Below are positions 46,005 through 59,763 of a stretch of DNA of 64,000 nt, piece after piece. Each line of letters opens with the position of its first letter. Within the stretch, counting starts at the first letter, position 1. Origin of the DNA: Lingula anatina (taxonomy: Eukaryota; Brachiopoda; Lingulata; Lingulida; Lingulidae); contig NW_019775498.1 in assembly GCF_001039355.2 (NCBI RefSeq), positions 42,163 to 106,162 of the forward strand, read 5' to 3'. The notes beneath the pieces were generated by a model. That model saw nothing but the letters and a program-made list of their open reading frames with translations, had not been told where the DNA came from and did not search any database. The translations under genes and the position numbers were made by a program.

Positions 46005-46423
46005 TGTGTGTGTGAAACTGGGACCAGTTTCATGAACACTGGATAGTATACTATCCTGTGGATAACACTGTCCATTGGCCAAAATTGTTACTTTCTGAAA
46101 AGAGTAATTTATTTGTTTCACAAATGTTTGTCTCTGTATGATATTGCCATCCAGTGGTTAAAATTAAATGGCTGCTATGTGCTGTCTCAGCTTAGCAACT
46201 GACAAACATTCAAAAGTAATCATACAAACGTCAGGACAAACCATACTAAGATTGTATCTTACATTACTATTGTGAGCTATATGTCTAAAGTAGTTAGCTC
46301 ATATGTATTTTTGGTATTATAATGATCCTAAGTAGTTATACTTAGCCTATTTAAGCTTATGTGCAAAATTTATGTAAAACTTTAGAAAGCTTGTAAAATG
46401 TAACTGTACCCATTTAATGTTCA

Positions 46424-46481
<58 letters not shown>

Positions 46482-49400
46482 CAGTGATTGTGGGACTGAG
46501 AAGTAAATCTAAACGTACATTTAGTATATAGGCCGGACAAATTTGATAAGTTGTTAAAAGGAAGCAATCGACCCTTTATTATTTTCCAGAAAATCGAAAT
46601 TTTGTGGCAAATATATATTTTTTCGATCTAAAACTAAAAATTACAATCTACCCAAAGAAACACTGTAATGCTGACGTTTTTGTGCTCAAACATTGCTCAT
46701 ACTGTGAATTTGACATTTTCTCCCTCTCAAAAATGTTCGTGGGCGTGTTTGATTTAGACGTTCATAGGAGAAAGGTAGAAATAATCCCTGAATTTTCGCC
46801 TAGTTTCTCATACACGCAACAACCAAGCCATGAATCAGTACAAGTAAACATCTATGATGGGGTTTCGAGATAAACTTTGAAAGAAAAAAGTGGAAACGTC
46901 TTGTTTTTTCATTTCGGTTTCTTCCCATTCATCGTGTTACAAGTAGTTTAGGACTAGTTTTCATTCCGCGAACTCTGATTGGGTAGAAGCGTGGGAACAA
47001 CTGCTCGCGGCATCTTTACCTGTCTATTTCGGGTAAGAGAGGTTTGCAATGAAGACTTTTTTAAAAATTTATTTATTTAGAAAATTTATTTTTCTCCCCA
47101 AAAGTCAAATTTGCTCTCTACGTTGTGACACATTTTAATTTTTTTAAAATCCCTGCACACTTACATAGGTCTAACAACCCAATTTACAGCGAGACGCTTG
47201 TGAACAACTTGTGAATTTCGCCTGGCCTAAGTGGTGCTTTTTCAGCGCTAACTCTTTGATCTACTGTTTTAAAATTCCTAATGTAACGTCTCGCTCTATG
47301 TTCTTTTCTTTTGTGTCAGGGAGAATAATTACTATTCCCCGGAGCAACCGGACTAACTCATTTTTATCAATGCGACAGGTTCAACTGCAATCGTCCAATA
47401 GCATTCATGGCTGCGGGTCACACGGTGAAAGTGATGTTCAGCACAATGACCTAGATAAGATAGGGCAGAGCACTACCTGGACGATTGATCTGTGCAGATG
47501 ATTACCCAGGCTTATGAGACAACACACGTGTCAGAAATGCCATGCAGTTGTAGTGATGCTCAAGGTGGTTGTACTTCCAAGACAGAAGTACGTTGGGTAC
47601 ATTAATCTTGATATTTCTTTCCTTTTTCCACACAGTATATGTACATGTACATGTACATTTGACATAATTATTTTGATAATACAATGTATGAGTAACTACC
47701 TCCTGACGCTGCCCATCACAAATGTTTCCATGAAATTTAGCCCAGGAGCTGAGCTTATTTATGCTCCGATTCTAATATTACGTGCTTTGAAAGGCTCACC
47801 AAACTGGGGCACAAGTAAGCTCATCTCATCATCAGCTGTGGTGCATATTTCATGGGCACGTTTGGAGATTTTTGAGGCGGCTGTCAATGCACTCACATAA
47901 TTTTAGCTTTTGCTGCAAATCTTTTAATGTTATTTTATCGCATTTTATTTCAAGGCTTTCCTTTCCTTGAACAGGCCGTTGGTTCAGAAAAAGGCGTAGG
48001 GCAACTGAATGGACTGGGAGAAAAAGCAGGGTAAGCTCACACTTCATAAAGAGATAAAAGAATCTTTCAGACTGTTGATGGCATTCATTGAATAATGATG
48101 GGTAGGTTGCAGATTTTAATATCACAAAGTTTGGGGTTAAATTGTTATGTACCACACTGTAAATTATAGTCTATACCTTGGCTGAAATCAGGCATTGTAA
48201 TTATAATGACATGTCTGCTCCTCTGATTTTGTAGAGTCCACAATGTTTGACGTTAATTAGTATTGTAATATTCAAACTTATCAGAGATCAAGAAATGCAA
48301 ATTATTCCTGGTGCTTTAATTATATTGGTGGCATATCACTAGTTTGTGACCAGGTAATGTACCTGTTTTTCAACTTAATTGGAGAGATGAGTTGTTATCT
48401 CTCCATTTAAATGGTGAAGGTGTTTCTTTGTTACAGAGCAAGAAGATTACAGGTGACACTCATTATAGTCATATGACCCACTGCAGTGACCAATAGAATC
48501 TTCTTACAGAAGGTCACATGGTGAGATATATGATCTGATAAAAAGGTGGGCCATCCAGGCTCTGAAAGTGCTACATGCCACATCGTGCACACTTGCAGGC
48601 TGACTTGTAGGAAGAGTAGAGTGCTAAGCAGAAGTTCACATTCTCTCACTTGAATGTGATGAACAGTGGGGCTATGCAAGATATAGTATCACTAGAATGA
48701 GTTAGTCAGCTCACACTTGTGCTGAGAGAACAGGTAAGAGCTATATACTTATAACTATGTTTAAATGATTTTTAAATAAAGTGTATCAAAGCAACAATTA
48801 ATAGTTTTGAAAGGGTTCGTAAGTCAGACATATTGTTAATTTACATTGTTTTATTTTTCTGTTGGGCATTCTTTATCAAAGGTACAAAGGAACAAAAACT
48901 TGTCCTGTTACAAACATGAAGTTGTATGCTTGTGTAGCCTTGGAACTGTTGCTGGTTACTGTTTTTAGAGATAAAGAAAAAAACACAATAGCCTGTGTTG
49001 ATGCTTTTTGAAAGTCTGTTCTTCATGCGTGGGTTATTCACAAGTGAAAAATGCACTTTTGTAATATCAGAATTATTCATTGTTAAGCAGAAATATGATG
49101 TCTTACTCTGATATCATTTTTACAGGTCTGACACATAGGCAGGAACAGGCTCTGAAAATCTCCAGCTGAAAATCTCCCCAAAGTGTCTCTGCTTGCCTCT
49201 GAGCTTATTACAAACTTAATAGGAGATCATACGGATTCCTACGTGCTGTAAATCTACTAGGTATGTCTTATAATGCATTAAATTATAAATCAACTTTTGT
49301 GTGTGTATGTATTCATCCACTGACAAGGGCTAAATGTTATTTTTACTTTGCACTACACTGCAATATATTTGTGTATATTGCATAGCAAATTGTATTTTTA

Positions 49401-52400
49401 TCGTGCATGCATGTATAAATTTTGTCCTGTTTTGAGCCCAAGCTTGAATTATGTTAACTTAACTTCATGTTTTAGAAGTTTGGAACATTGAAGATATATA
49501 CAAAAAAATTCATTACGTAGGGCATGTAACTAAAGGAGTAATGTTTTCCCAGTTCTTTGTTTTTTAATCTTGTGGTAATATTGGGATAATATTATGTCTG
49601 TTACAGTGTGCATGCCATCATGTAAGGAAGGAGCAAAGAATGTGAGGCATGGAATATTATCTTTTTTCCTTGGCCTACCTCCCCCTTCCCCTCAAAAAAA
49701 TGACCCGCCAAGCACTTAAAAATCCAAATCATACAAGCGTAAGTGTGCATGACCTAAAGAGTAAGTAAAATTGTGTACATGTATGAACAGTTCCTGGGTA
49801 AACAGTGTAAACTCAATTTAACAATTAAGACAAAACACCATACATTTATTGGAGAAGTAGTACTTTAATACAATATAAAGGCAAATTAAAGCTATATTGA
49901 GACTGAGCAGTTTAATATTACGTATTTGATTTGATAGTGTTCTTTATTTTTAGTGACAATTGATCTGTGTATTAAAACAGTGCATATGTCTTGCAGAAAT
50001 GGAGGTGAGGCTGACATATAATGGGAACCCAGGATCAAAGCAAGTGTCCCACAGGAGTACAGATGAGGCTGACATTTTTGGAAGAAATGATCCAAACCGA
50101 CAGCCCCAGCTAGGATGAGGGTTGATTTTGACAGAAGAAATGTGTAGGTATATATACTTGAATATATATTTAAAGTTTTTCTGTCTCCTAAGAGTCACTA
50201 CATTCAGTCTGTCTTAGGCTTTAACAAGCAGTCAGACACTCTAACCCACTCCTTCTCTTTCCATATTGGTATTAAAGCTTAAAATATGAGAAATATTAAT
50301 AATATTCACATATCACATTCTAACCTTTCACATTGTTCTTCATACGTACTACACACAGTGGATTGCTATTGAAAAAAAATCCACTCCAAAAAAGATAATA
50401 ATAGCACTTCACATGTCACATTCTAAACTTTGACACAATTCTTCACACAGCACTGTTTCCATAGCAACCATCACAAGAACCATGCCAGCAGTTGTATGAG
50501 AACCCTATGTCAGAGGTCAAGTGCCAGAATGTAGAAGAGATGGTGCTGAGGTTTTCTCCACAGACCCTTGAGGCGGTTCCACCATTCAGAAGAAACATTT
50601 GTACAGAGATGAGATGGATTCCAGTAAAGATGGCATGATAAACAAGTTTGTTGGGAATTTCCCCTAGTATTTTATTATTTTCATTTTATTGTTATTCAAA
50701 TTTGGCAGCTGTTTATGGTAATTAAGGCATATGTTAAGATATGTGTGTATAATTAGATGTTGTATTGATAACTGATGAGTTATATTAGTTATGATTGCTT
50801 GTATCTTGTGTATTGAATGTGAATATATGTTGATCCCAACCTACCAAAGGCTTACTCAAACAGGTCTCTCTAGACTCTCAACAAAACTCCCAAGTTCTCT
50901 GTCCAAATAGTCCCCAAGTCTCTCTTGAAACTTCATATCGTAACAGGAATAGTTTTACGAGAGTTAGAAAAAATCACACACAAATTCTGCTTTCTGGTGA
51001 GGTCTTCATTGAAGAGAAGCCTGGTCACCTCCCGAATTTCACTCTCACTGCCTTCTCTGACTGCTATGACTCTCACTAACTGCTGTGACTCTCACTAACT
51101 GCTGTGACTCAACTAATGCTATGAAGATTTACGGGGGTTTCACGCATGAAAAAAAGACAGTCACTTCTGGCCCAGGCATACTAGAGGAGCTTGTGCCCCC
51201 TGCTGTGCTTGGGATCTTGTTAACCTTCCACCAGGGATCATAGGCTTGGACATGACTGCTTAAAACACCACAGGTTCTCGACCAGTTTCACAGCCAAGAA
51301 GGAACACAACACTCCTTTAGTTTCTCCCAGATTTTTATTTCAGTACATGCAATACAATGGGGGTTCTTAGAAAAGTGACTATTAGTGATGTGTACATGGA
51401 ATAAAGCAGTCAGACAGAGACAGATATCTGAAGCTTGCAATGCTGAGGTGAGATGGACATGTAACATCTCAGAGTTATAACTTTTCACACTAGGAGTGCC
51501 ACACTATTTAATTGTCTTATTGAGTTATGATAATAGTACAAAGTACTCTACCCTGTATTACCTGTGTGTATTACAGTATCAAAGTTCTTACATTAACAAG
51601 TTCCCTCTTCTTATCTAATTGTAATAACCCGCCTGTGGTTATACAGGTTGTTAGATGTTCTTTTCACCAATAAGACAACTGAGACAGGCAGGTATATAGT
51701 TTTCTTCTACACGGTTTATTCAACTGACTGTAAAACTCAGGTCTTTGCTCTCTCTCTATATATCTATCTATATCTATCTATCTATCTATATATCTATATT
51801 TACATCTGTGCCTTTATATCCATGTTTCTATCTATATGTCCCTCTTTTTGTCTCCTTCTCTGTAGCTCTGTCGCCACTTTTATACCTGATCCTAATTTCA
51901 CAATCAGGAACAACAACAAGAGATCTCCTCGGTTAGAGCCATTTATTCCTTCTGTCATCTGCTGGTAGTCCAGCTTCTTATATATCTCATACAAGGAACT
52001 ATTTTGTATTCTGAATCTTAATTGTAACCTTCTCTTAGTATGTATTGTTGTCACAACATTAATTATGAATAAGGAAGGTTACACAATAATTATACATACG
52101 GTCGCATGTATAGGACTATTTATTAAGGTGCATGACATGGCTCCCCCCGGCACTTAGGTTTCGTGCCACAATGTGATGTATGTGAATACAATAAACAAGA
52201 TATTATATAGTCAGTGCAGTAACTATCATTCAACACATTACACTACAATACAATACACTATGAAAGACTATAAGATGATAGCTTATATCGTAATATGTGT
52301 CTTATTTATATCTAGATAAATACAGAGGAGGATCCTGAGACTTTGGGATTGACCGAGAGGCAATGCCTGGGCAAGTGGAATTATGCATCACGTATTGATG

Positions 52401-52604
52401 AATTCTTTCTAATGTTTACAAAAAAAATTAAATATGTATCTGGTACACACAATACAGGTGGTTCGAACGGTTAGAATCATATTTTGTGGATAGGTATGTA
52501 ATGAACGTAGCCATGGTGTAAGGCTACCAATGTGTATCAAACGCTTTTTGGGTTATGTTTTTTGTTCCATTGAGTAAGGACACTGAGCTCTATTGATGTG
52601 GGGA
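45956..52604. repeat. Second large duplicated segment, copy 1
   Basis: Begins in a (TG)n run at GCGTGTGTG and matches 52606-59238 throughout, ending at the single n at 52605. It includes (TG)n, a (TTA)n run (46427-46480) and (TATC)n tracts (51750-51800). No ORF shows recognisable protein features. Splice-like signals at 48031-50451 suggest a possible non-coding transcript. Compared with copy 2 it has about 210 extra bases near 52139-52345 and lacks the foldback at 54194-54371. Confidence 0.9.
47900..50700 (+). ncRNA. Possible spliced non-coding transcript (copy 1)
   Basis: A chain of plausible GT-AG borders exists on the plus strand: an exon ending 48030 (AGCAGG|GTAAGC), then 48437-48733 (TTTGTTACAG before, GAACAG|GTAAGAG after), 49126-49260 (TTTTTACAG before, GTATGT after), 49997-50147 (TCTTGCAG before, TAG|GTATATA after) and from 50451 (TTCACACAG before). 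Joined exons give no convincing ORF. All sites but one weakened donor recur in copy 2, but the copies may be alleles, so this adds little. Inference only; strand and ends are uncertain. Confidence 0.25.
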
Positions 52605-52605
52605 N
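52605..52605. other. Single ambiguous base at the second duplication junction (assembly join)
   Basis: The left side ends where copy 2 reaches about 59238 and the right side restarts at the equivalent of 45956. Same signature as 25970. Confidence 0.85.
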
Positions 52606-52646
<41 letters not shown>

Positions 52647-53032
52647 GGACCAGTTTCATGAACACTGGATAGTATACTATCCTATGGATAACACTGTCCA
52701 TTGGACAAAATTGTTACTTTCTGAAAAGAGCAATTTATTTGTTTCACAAATGTTTGTCTCTGTATGATATTGCCATCCAGTGGTTAAAATTAAATGGCTG
52801 CTATGTGCTGTCTCAGCTTAGCAACTGACAAACATTCAAAAGTTATCATACAAACGTCAGGACAAACCATACTAAGATTGTGAGCTATGATGTCTAAAGT
52901 AGTTGGCTTATATGTATTTTTGGTATTATAATGATCCTAAGTAGTTATACTTATTTAAGCTTATGTGCAAAATTTATGTAAAACTTTAGAGAGCTTGTAA
53001 AATGTAACTGTACACATTTTAATGTTCAATAA

Positions 53033-53068
<36 letters not shown>

Positions 53069-54193
53069 CAGTGACTGTGGGACTGAGAAGTAAATCTAAA
53101 CGTACATTTAGTATATAGGCCGGACAAATTTGATAAGTTGTTAAAAGGAAGCAATCGACCCTTTATTATTTTCCAGCAAATCGAAATTTTGTTGCATATG
53201 TTTTTTTTCAGTCTAAAACTAAAAATTACAGTCCACCCCAAGAAACACTATAATACTGATGTTTCTGTGCTCAAACATTGCTCATACTGTGAAATTTGAC
53301 ATTTTTTCCCTCTCAAAAATGTTCGTGGGCATGTTCGATTTAGACGTTCATAGTAGAAGGGTAGAAAAAATCCCTGAATTTTCGCCTAGTTTCTCATACA
53401 TGCAACAACCAATTGCCATACTTTACAATAATCAGTACAGGTAAACATCAGTGATATGGGGTTTCGAGATTAACTTTGAAAGAAAAAAGTGGAAACGTCT
53501 TGTTTTTTCATTTCGGTTTCTTCCCATTCATCGTGTTACATGAGGCATTCAGTCTGCAAACTCTGATTGGGTAGAAGCGTGGGAACAACTGCTCGCGGCA
53601 TCTTTACCTGTCTATTTCGGGTAAGAGAGGTTTGAAATGAAGACTTTTTTGGTAGAAAGGTCAAATTTGCTCCATACATTATGACACATTTTAATTTGTT
53701 TTATTCCTACACACTAAGGTGTGACATAGGTTTAAAAAGAAGAAGAAGAAACACAAAACAAAAACAAAAATTAAATGAGTTTAACAACCCAATTCAGGCA
53801 GCGAGACGCTTGTGAACAGGTTGTGAATTTTGCCTGGCCTAAGTGGTGCTTTTTCAGCGATAACTCTTTGATCTACTGTTTTAAAATTGCTAATGTAACG
53901 TCTTGCTCTATGTCCCTTTCCTTTGTGTCAGGTAGAATAATTACTATTCCCCGGAGCAACCGAACTAACTCATTTTTATCAATGCGACAGGTTCAACTGC
54001 AATCGTCCAATAGCATTCATGGCTGCGGGTCACACGGTGAAAGTGATGTTCAGCACAATGACCTAGATAAGATAAGGCAGAGCACTACCTGGACGATTGA
54101 TCTGTGCAGATGATTACCCAGGCTTATGAGACAACACACGTGTCAGAGATGCCATGCAGTTGTAGTGATGCGCAAGGTGGTTGTACTTCCAAG

Positions 54194-54371
54194 GGGGGCG
54201 TCTCGATAGTCCGAAGGTTCATTGGTCCGAAGGTTCATTGGTCCGAAAAGTGGTAACATTTTCATCGATTTTTTAATCAAGGGTTCATTGGTCCGAAGGT
54301 TCTATAGTGAACATTCGGACCAATGAACCTTCGAACTATTGAACCTTCGGACTAGTATTGCTACGGTCCCC
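54194..54371. mobile_element. hAT-like foldback MITE, 178 bp, absent from copy 1
   Basis: Flanked by CTTCCAAG (54186-54193) and CTTCCGAG (54372-54379), an 8-bp target duplication with one change. Copy 1 has an uninterrupted CTTCCAAGACAG at 47575-47586. The inside is built of repeated GGTTCATTGGTCCGAA units on one arm and their reverse complement on the other. The 8-bp target suggests the hAT superfamily (inference). Confidence 0.85.
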
Positions 54372-57300
54372 CTTCCGAGACAGAAGTACGTGGGGTACAT
54401 TAATCTTGATATTTCCAAGGAGTTTAACAAGTCTGTTATAACTCCTTGATATTTCTTTCCTTTTTCCACACAGTACATGTACATTTGACATAATTATTTT
54501 GATAATACAATGTATGAGTAACTACCTCCTGACGCTGTCCATCACAAATGTTTCCATGAAATTTAGCCCAGGAGCTGAGCTTATTTATGCTCCGATTCTA
54601 ATATTACGTGCTTTGAAAGGCTCACCAAACTGGGGCACAAGTAAGCTCATCTCATCATCAGCTGTGGTGCATATTTTATGGGCACGTTTGGAGATTTTTG
54701 AGGCGGCTGTCAATGCACTCACATAATTTTAGCTTTTGCTGCAAATCTTTTAATGTTATTTTATCGCATTTTATTTCAAGGCTTTCCTTTCCTTGAACAG
54801 GCCGTTGGTTCAGAAAAAGGCGTGGGGCAACTGAATGGACTGGGAGAAAAAGCAGGGTAAGCTCACACTTCATAAAGAGATAAAAGAATCTTTCAGACTG
54901 TTGATGGCATTCATTGAATAATGATGGGTAGGTTGCAGATTTTAATATCACAAAGTTTGGGTTAAATTGTTATGTACCACACTGTAAATTATAGTCTATA
55001 TCTTGGCTGAAATCAGGCATTGTAATTAATGACATGTCTGCTCCTCTGATTTGTAGAGTCCACAATGTTTGACGTTAATTAGTATTGTAATATTCAAACT
55101 TATCAGAGATCAAGAAATGCAAATTATTCCTGGTGCTTTAATTATATTGGTGGCATATCACTAGTTTGTGACCAGGTAATGTACCTGTTTTTCAACTTAA
55201 TTGGAGAGATGAGTTGTTATCTCTTTATTTAAATGGTGAAGGTGTTTCTTTGTTACAGAGCAAGAAGATTTCAGGTGACACTCATTATAGTCATGTGACC
55301 CACTGCAGTGACCAATGGAATCATCTTACAGAAGGTCACATGGTGAGATTTATGATCTGATAAAAAGGTGGGCCATGCTATGCTGAAGGTGCTGTGTGCC
55401 ACATCATAGTTGCAGTCTGACTTGTAGGAGGGGTAGAGTGAAAAGCAGAAGTTCACATTCTCTCACTTGAATGTGATGAACAGAGGGGCTCTGCAAGATA
55501 CAGCATCACTAGAATGAGTTAGACAGTTCACACTTGTGCTGAGAGAACAGGTAAGAGCTACATTGTATATTTATAACAATGTTTTAAAACATGATTTTAA
55601 AAATGATTTTTAAAAAGCTTATCAAAGCAACAGAATTTCTAGTTTTTAAGGGGTTTGTAAGTCAGACATATTGTTCGTTTACATTGCTTCATTTTCCTCC
55701 TGAACATTCATTATCAAAGATACAATTTACAGTAACAAAAACTTGGCCTGTTATAACAAGAAGTTGTATGCTTGTATAGCCTTGGAACTGTTGCTGGTGA
55801 CTGTTTTTAGAGATAAATTGTAGTTCTAAAGGAAAAACACAATAGCCAGTTTAGATGCTTTTTGAAAGTCTATTCTTCACATATGGGTTACAGGTCTGGC
55901 ATACAGACAGGAACAGGCTCTGAAAATCTCCAGCTGAAAATCTCCCCAGAGTGTTATGCCTACCTCTGAGAGCATTACAAACTTTAAAGATCATACCGAT
56001 TCCTACGTGCTGTAAATCTATCAGGTCTGTGCATTAAATTGTATATCAACTTTTGTTTGTGTGTATGTATTCATCCACTGACAAGGGCTAAATGTTATTT
56101 TTACTTTGCACTGCAATATATATTTGTGTATATTGCATAGCAAATTGTATTTTTATTGTGCATGTAAAAACTTTGTCCTGTTTTGAGCCCAAGCTTGAAT
56201 TATGTTAGCTTAACTTCGTTTTTTAGAAGTTTGGGACATATAAAAAAATATTCTCAAACAATTCATTACATAAGGCATATAACTAAAGTAGAAATGTTTT
56301 CCCAGTACTTTGTTTTCTTAATCTTGTGGTAATATTACGTTAATATTATGTCTGTTACAGTCTGCATGCTGATGTAAGGAAGGAGCAAAGAATTAGAGGC
56401 ATGGAATATTATGTTTTTTTCCTCGGCCTGCCTCCCTCTTCACCTAAAACAAATGACCCACCAAGCACTTAAACACCCAGATCATACATTCAAGCATACG
56501 TGTGCATGAACTAAAGAGTAAGTAAAATTGTGTACATGTATGAACAGTTCTTGGTTAAACAGTGTAAACTCTATTTAACAATTAAGACAAAACACCATAC
56601 ATTTATTGGAGAGGAAGTTGGTTTTCTTCTATTATATATAGATTTTGTGTATAGCATACTTTTATACAATATATAGGCAAATTAAAGCTATATTGAGAGT
56701 GAGCAGTTTAATATTAAATATTTGATTTGACAGTGTTCTTTATACAAATGATCTATGTATTAAAACAGGGCATATGTCTTGTAGAAATAGAGGTGAGGCT
56801 GACATATAATGGGAACCCAGGATCACAGCAAGTGCTCCATAGAAGTACAGATGAGGCTGACATTTTTGGAAGAAGTGATCCAAACAGACAGCCCCAGCTA
56901 GGATGAGGGTTGATTTTGACAGAAGAAATGTGTAGGTATATACTTGAATATATATTTAAAGTTTTTCTGTCTCTTAAGAGTTACTTCATTCAGTCTGTCT
57001 AGTCTTTAACAAGCAGCCAGACACTCTAACCCACTCCCTCTCTTTCCATATTGCTATTAAAACTTAAAACATGAGAAATATCAATATTTACATGTCACAT
57101 TCTTACCTTTCACATTGTTCTCCACACAGTGGATTGCTATTGAAAAAAATACACCCAAAAAATAATAATAGTACTTCACATGTCACATTCTAAACTTTGA
57201 CACAATTCTTCACACAGCCCTGTTTCCATAGCAACCATCACGAGAACCATGCCAGCAGTTGTTTGAGAACCCTATGTCAGAGGTCAAGTTCCAGAATGTA

Positions 57301-57375
57301 GAAGAGATGGTGCTGAAGTTTCCTCCACAGTATCTTGAGGCGGTTCCACCATTCAGAAGAAACATTTGTACATAG

Positions 57376-57545
57376 ATGAGATGGATTCCAGTAAAGATGG
57401 CATGATAAACAAGTTTGTTGGGAATTTCCCCTAGTATTTTATTATTTTCATTTTATTGTTATGAGATGGATTCCAGTAAAGATGGCATGATAAACAAGTT
57501 TGTTGGGAATTTCCCCTAGTATTTTATTATTTTCATTTTATTGTT
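57376..57545 (+). repeat. 85-bp tandem duplication (two units), single in copy 1
   Basis: Units 57376-57460 and 57461-57545 are practically identical. Copy 1 has one unit at the matching site (from about 50605). Confidence 0.9.
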
Positions 57546-59238
57546 ATTCAAATTTGGCAGCTGTTTATGGTAATTAAGGCATATGTTAAGATATGTGTGT
57601 ATAATTAGATGTTGTATTGATAACTGATAAGTTATATTAGTTATGTTTGCTTGTATCTTGTGTATTGAATGTGAATATATGTTGATCCCAACAACCTACC
57701 AAAGGCTTACTCAAACAGGTCTCTCTAGACTCTCAACAAAACTCCCAAGTTCTCTGTCCAAATAGTCCCCAAGTCTCTCTTGAAACTTCATATCGTAACA
57801 GGAATAGTTTTAAGTTTTACGAGAGTTAGAAAAAATCACACACAGATTCTGCTTTCTGGTGAGGTCTTCATTGAAGAGAAGCCTGGTCACCTCCCGAATT
57901 TCACTCTCACTGCCTTCTCTGACTGCTATGACTCTCACTAACTGCTGTGACTCTCACTAACTGCTGTGACTCAACTAATGTTATGAAGATTTACGGGGGG
58001 TTCACGCATGAAAAAAAGACAGTCTGGCCCAGGCATACTAGAGGAGCTTGTGCCCCCTGCTGTGCTTGGGATCTTGTTAACCTTCCACCGGGGATCATAG
58101 GCTTGGACATGACTGCTTAAAACACCACAGGTTCTCGACCAGTTTCACAGCCAAGAAGGAACAACACTCCTTTAGTTTCTCCCAGATTTTTATTTCAGTA
58201 CATGCAATACAATGGGGGTTCTTAGAAAAGTGACTATTAGTGATGTGTACATGGAATTAAGCAGTCAGACGGAGACAGATATCTGAAGCTTGCAATGCTG
58301 AGGTGAGATGGACATGTAACATCTCAGAGTTATAACTTTTCACACTAGGAGTGCCACACTATTTAATTGTCTTATTGAGTTATGATAATAGTACAAAGTA
58401 GTCTACCCTGTATTACCTGTGTGTATTACAGTATCAAAGTTCTTACATTAACAAGTTCCCTCTTCTTATCTAATTGTAATAACCCGCCTGTGGTTATACA
58501 GGTTGTTAGATGTTCTTTTCACCAATAAGACAACTGAGACAGGCAGGTATATAGTTTTCTTCTACACGGTTTATTCAACTGACTGTAAAACTCAGGTCTT
58601 TGCTCTCTCTCTATATATCTATCTATCTATCTATCTATCTATATTTACATCTGTGCCTTTATATCCATGTTTCTATCTATATGTCCCTCTTTTTGTCTCC
58701 TTCTCTGTAGCTCTGTCGCCACTTTTATACCTGATCCTAATTTCACAATCAGGAACAACAACAAGAGATCTCCTCGGTTAGAGCCATTTATTCCTTCTGT
58801 CATCTGCTGGTAGTCCAGCTTCTTATATATCTCATACAAGGAACTATTTTGTATTCTGAATCTTAATTGTAACCTTCTCTTAGTATGTATTGTTGTCACA
58901 ACATTAATTATGAATAAGGAAGGTTACACATTAATTATACATACGGTCACATGTATAGGACTATTTATGCATGACAGGGCTTGACCGAGAGGCAATGCCT
59001 GGGCAAGTGGAATTATCCATCACGTATTGATGAATTCTTTCTAATGTTTACAAAAAAATTAAATATGTATCTGGTACACACAATACAGGTGGTTCGAACG
59101 GTTAGAATCATATTTTGTGGATAGGTATGTAATGAACGTAGCCATGGTGTAAGGCTACCAATGTGTATCAAACGGTTTTTGGGTTATGTTTTTTTAGCTC
59201 CATTGAGTAAGGACACTGAGCTCTATTGATGTGGGTAG

Positions 59239-59364
59239 GGTGAAGCCGAACCCAGATGTCACATTAGTCAATGTGACATCACCCTGTCATACACCTTAAT
59301 AAATAGTCCTATACATGTGACCGTATGTTTCACAGCCAGAAACAACAACTAGAGATCTCCTCGC
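59239..59364. other. Retroelement-like edge with a short palindrome
   Basis: Contains ATGTCACATT-AGTC-AATGTGACAT, an exact inverted repeat. The segment near 59290-59330 is the reverse complement of 52095-52130. This suggests an inverted terminal fragment of the element that also lies at the right edge of the duplicated segments. Confidence 0.45.
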
Positions 59365-59760
59365 CTATAGAGACCTATGCCTATTCCTATTGCTATCTGA
59401 GCCTGATCCTTGAAAGTGAACCCTTTTTTTGTGCGTAGGTTGAAGTGCATTAATCTGTGGGGACAAAACAGCTTGCATCTGAGAAACTAAAGTTGCCATG
59501 TTTAATTGTATGGCATCAGCTACCTTTTTGTTTACATCTGCTGGTGTAACTGACGCTACTGATGCTAAAGATTTGCAAGTTGCAGACTCAGCCCTAACAG
59601 CTGTGTCTGTGAGGTCACTTAAGGTTAGCGGATTTTCCAAAATCACTACTTGTTTAATGGCAGAGTTAAGCCCATTAATGGCAAAAAGTTTGAAGCTCTG
59701 CACCCACCTGGCAGCGCCATCTGTCGCGCCAGTAAAGTAGGTGATGCTTGGCCCAAGTCT
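59365..59760 (-). pseudogene. Gag-like fragment of a retroelement
   Basis: The minus-strand reading frame, open from upstream of 59703, contains YFTGATDGAARWVQSFKLFA followed by a short run resembling the ILxNPxTLxxAxxxAxxAE stretch of Gypsy-type Gag. It is truncated in the middle compared with normal capsid length and ends in a basic Ser/Arg-rich tail. No zinc knuckle or pol sequence was found nearby. It is probably a decayed LTR element; the assignment is tentative. Confidence 0.4.
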
Positions 59761-59763
59761 TGC

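Larger units (their letters stand above)
52606..59238. repeat. Second large duplicated segment, copy 2
   Basis: Counterpart of 45956-52604 with scattered substitutions. Unique to this copy are a 178-bp foldback with an 8-bp target duplication (54194-54371) and an 85-bp tandem duplication (57376-57545). No protein gene recognised. Confidence 0.9.

Noticed and set aside
46604-47501. Plus-strand ORFs of 89 and 96 codons, repeated with frame changes at 53259-54113
   Set aside because: The two copies differ by indels and changed stops, codon use is not coding-like and no domain is recognised.
51648-51968. 106-codon ORF with a long Tyr/Ile/Ser run
   Set aside because: Most of it is translation of a (TATC)n microsatellite; its length changes with the repeat in the second copy.
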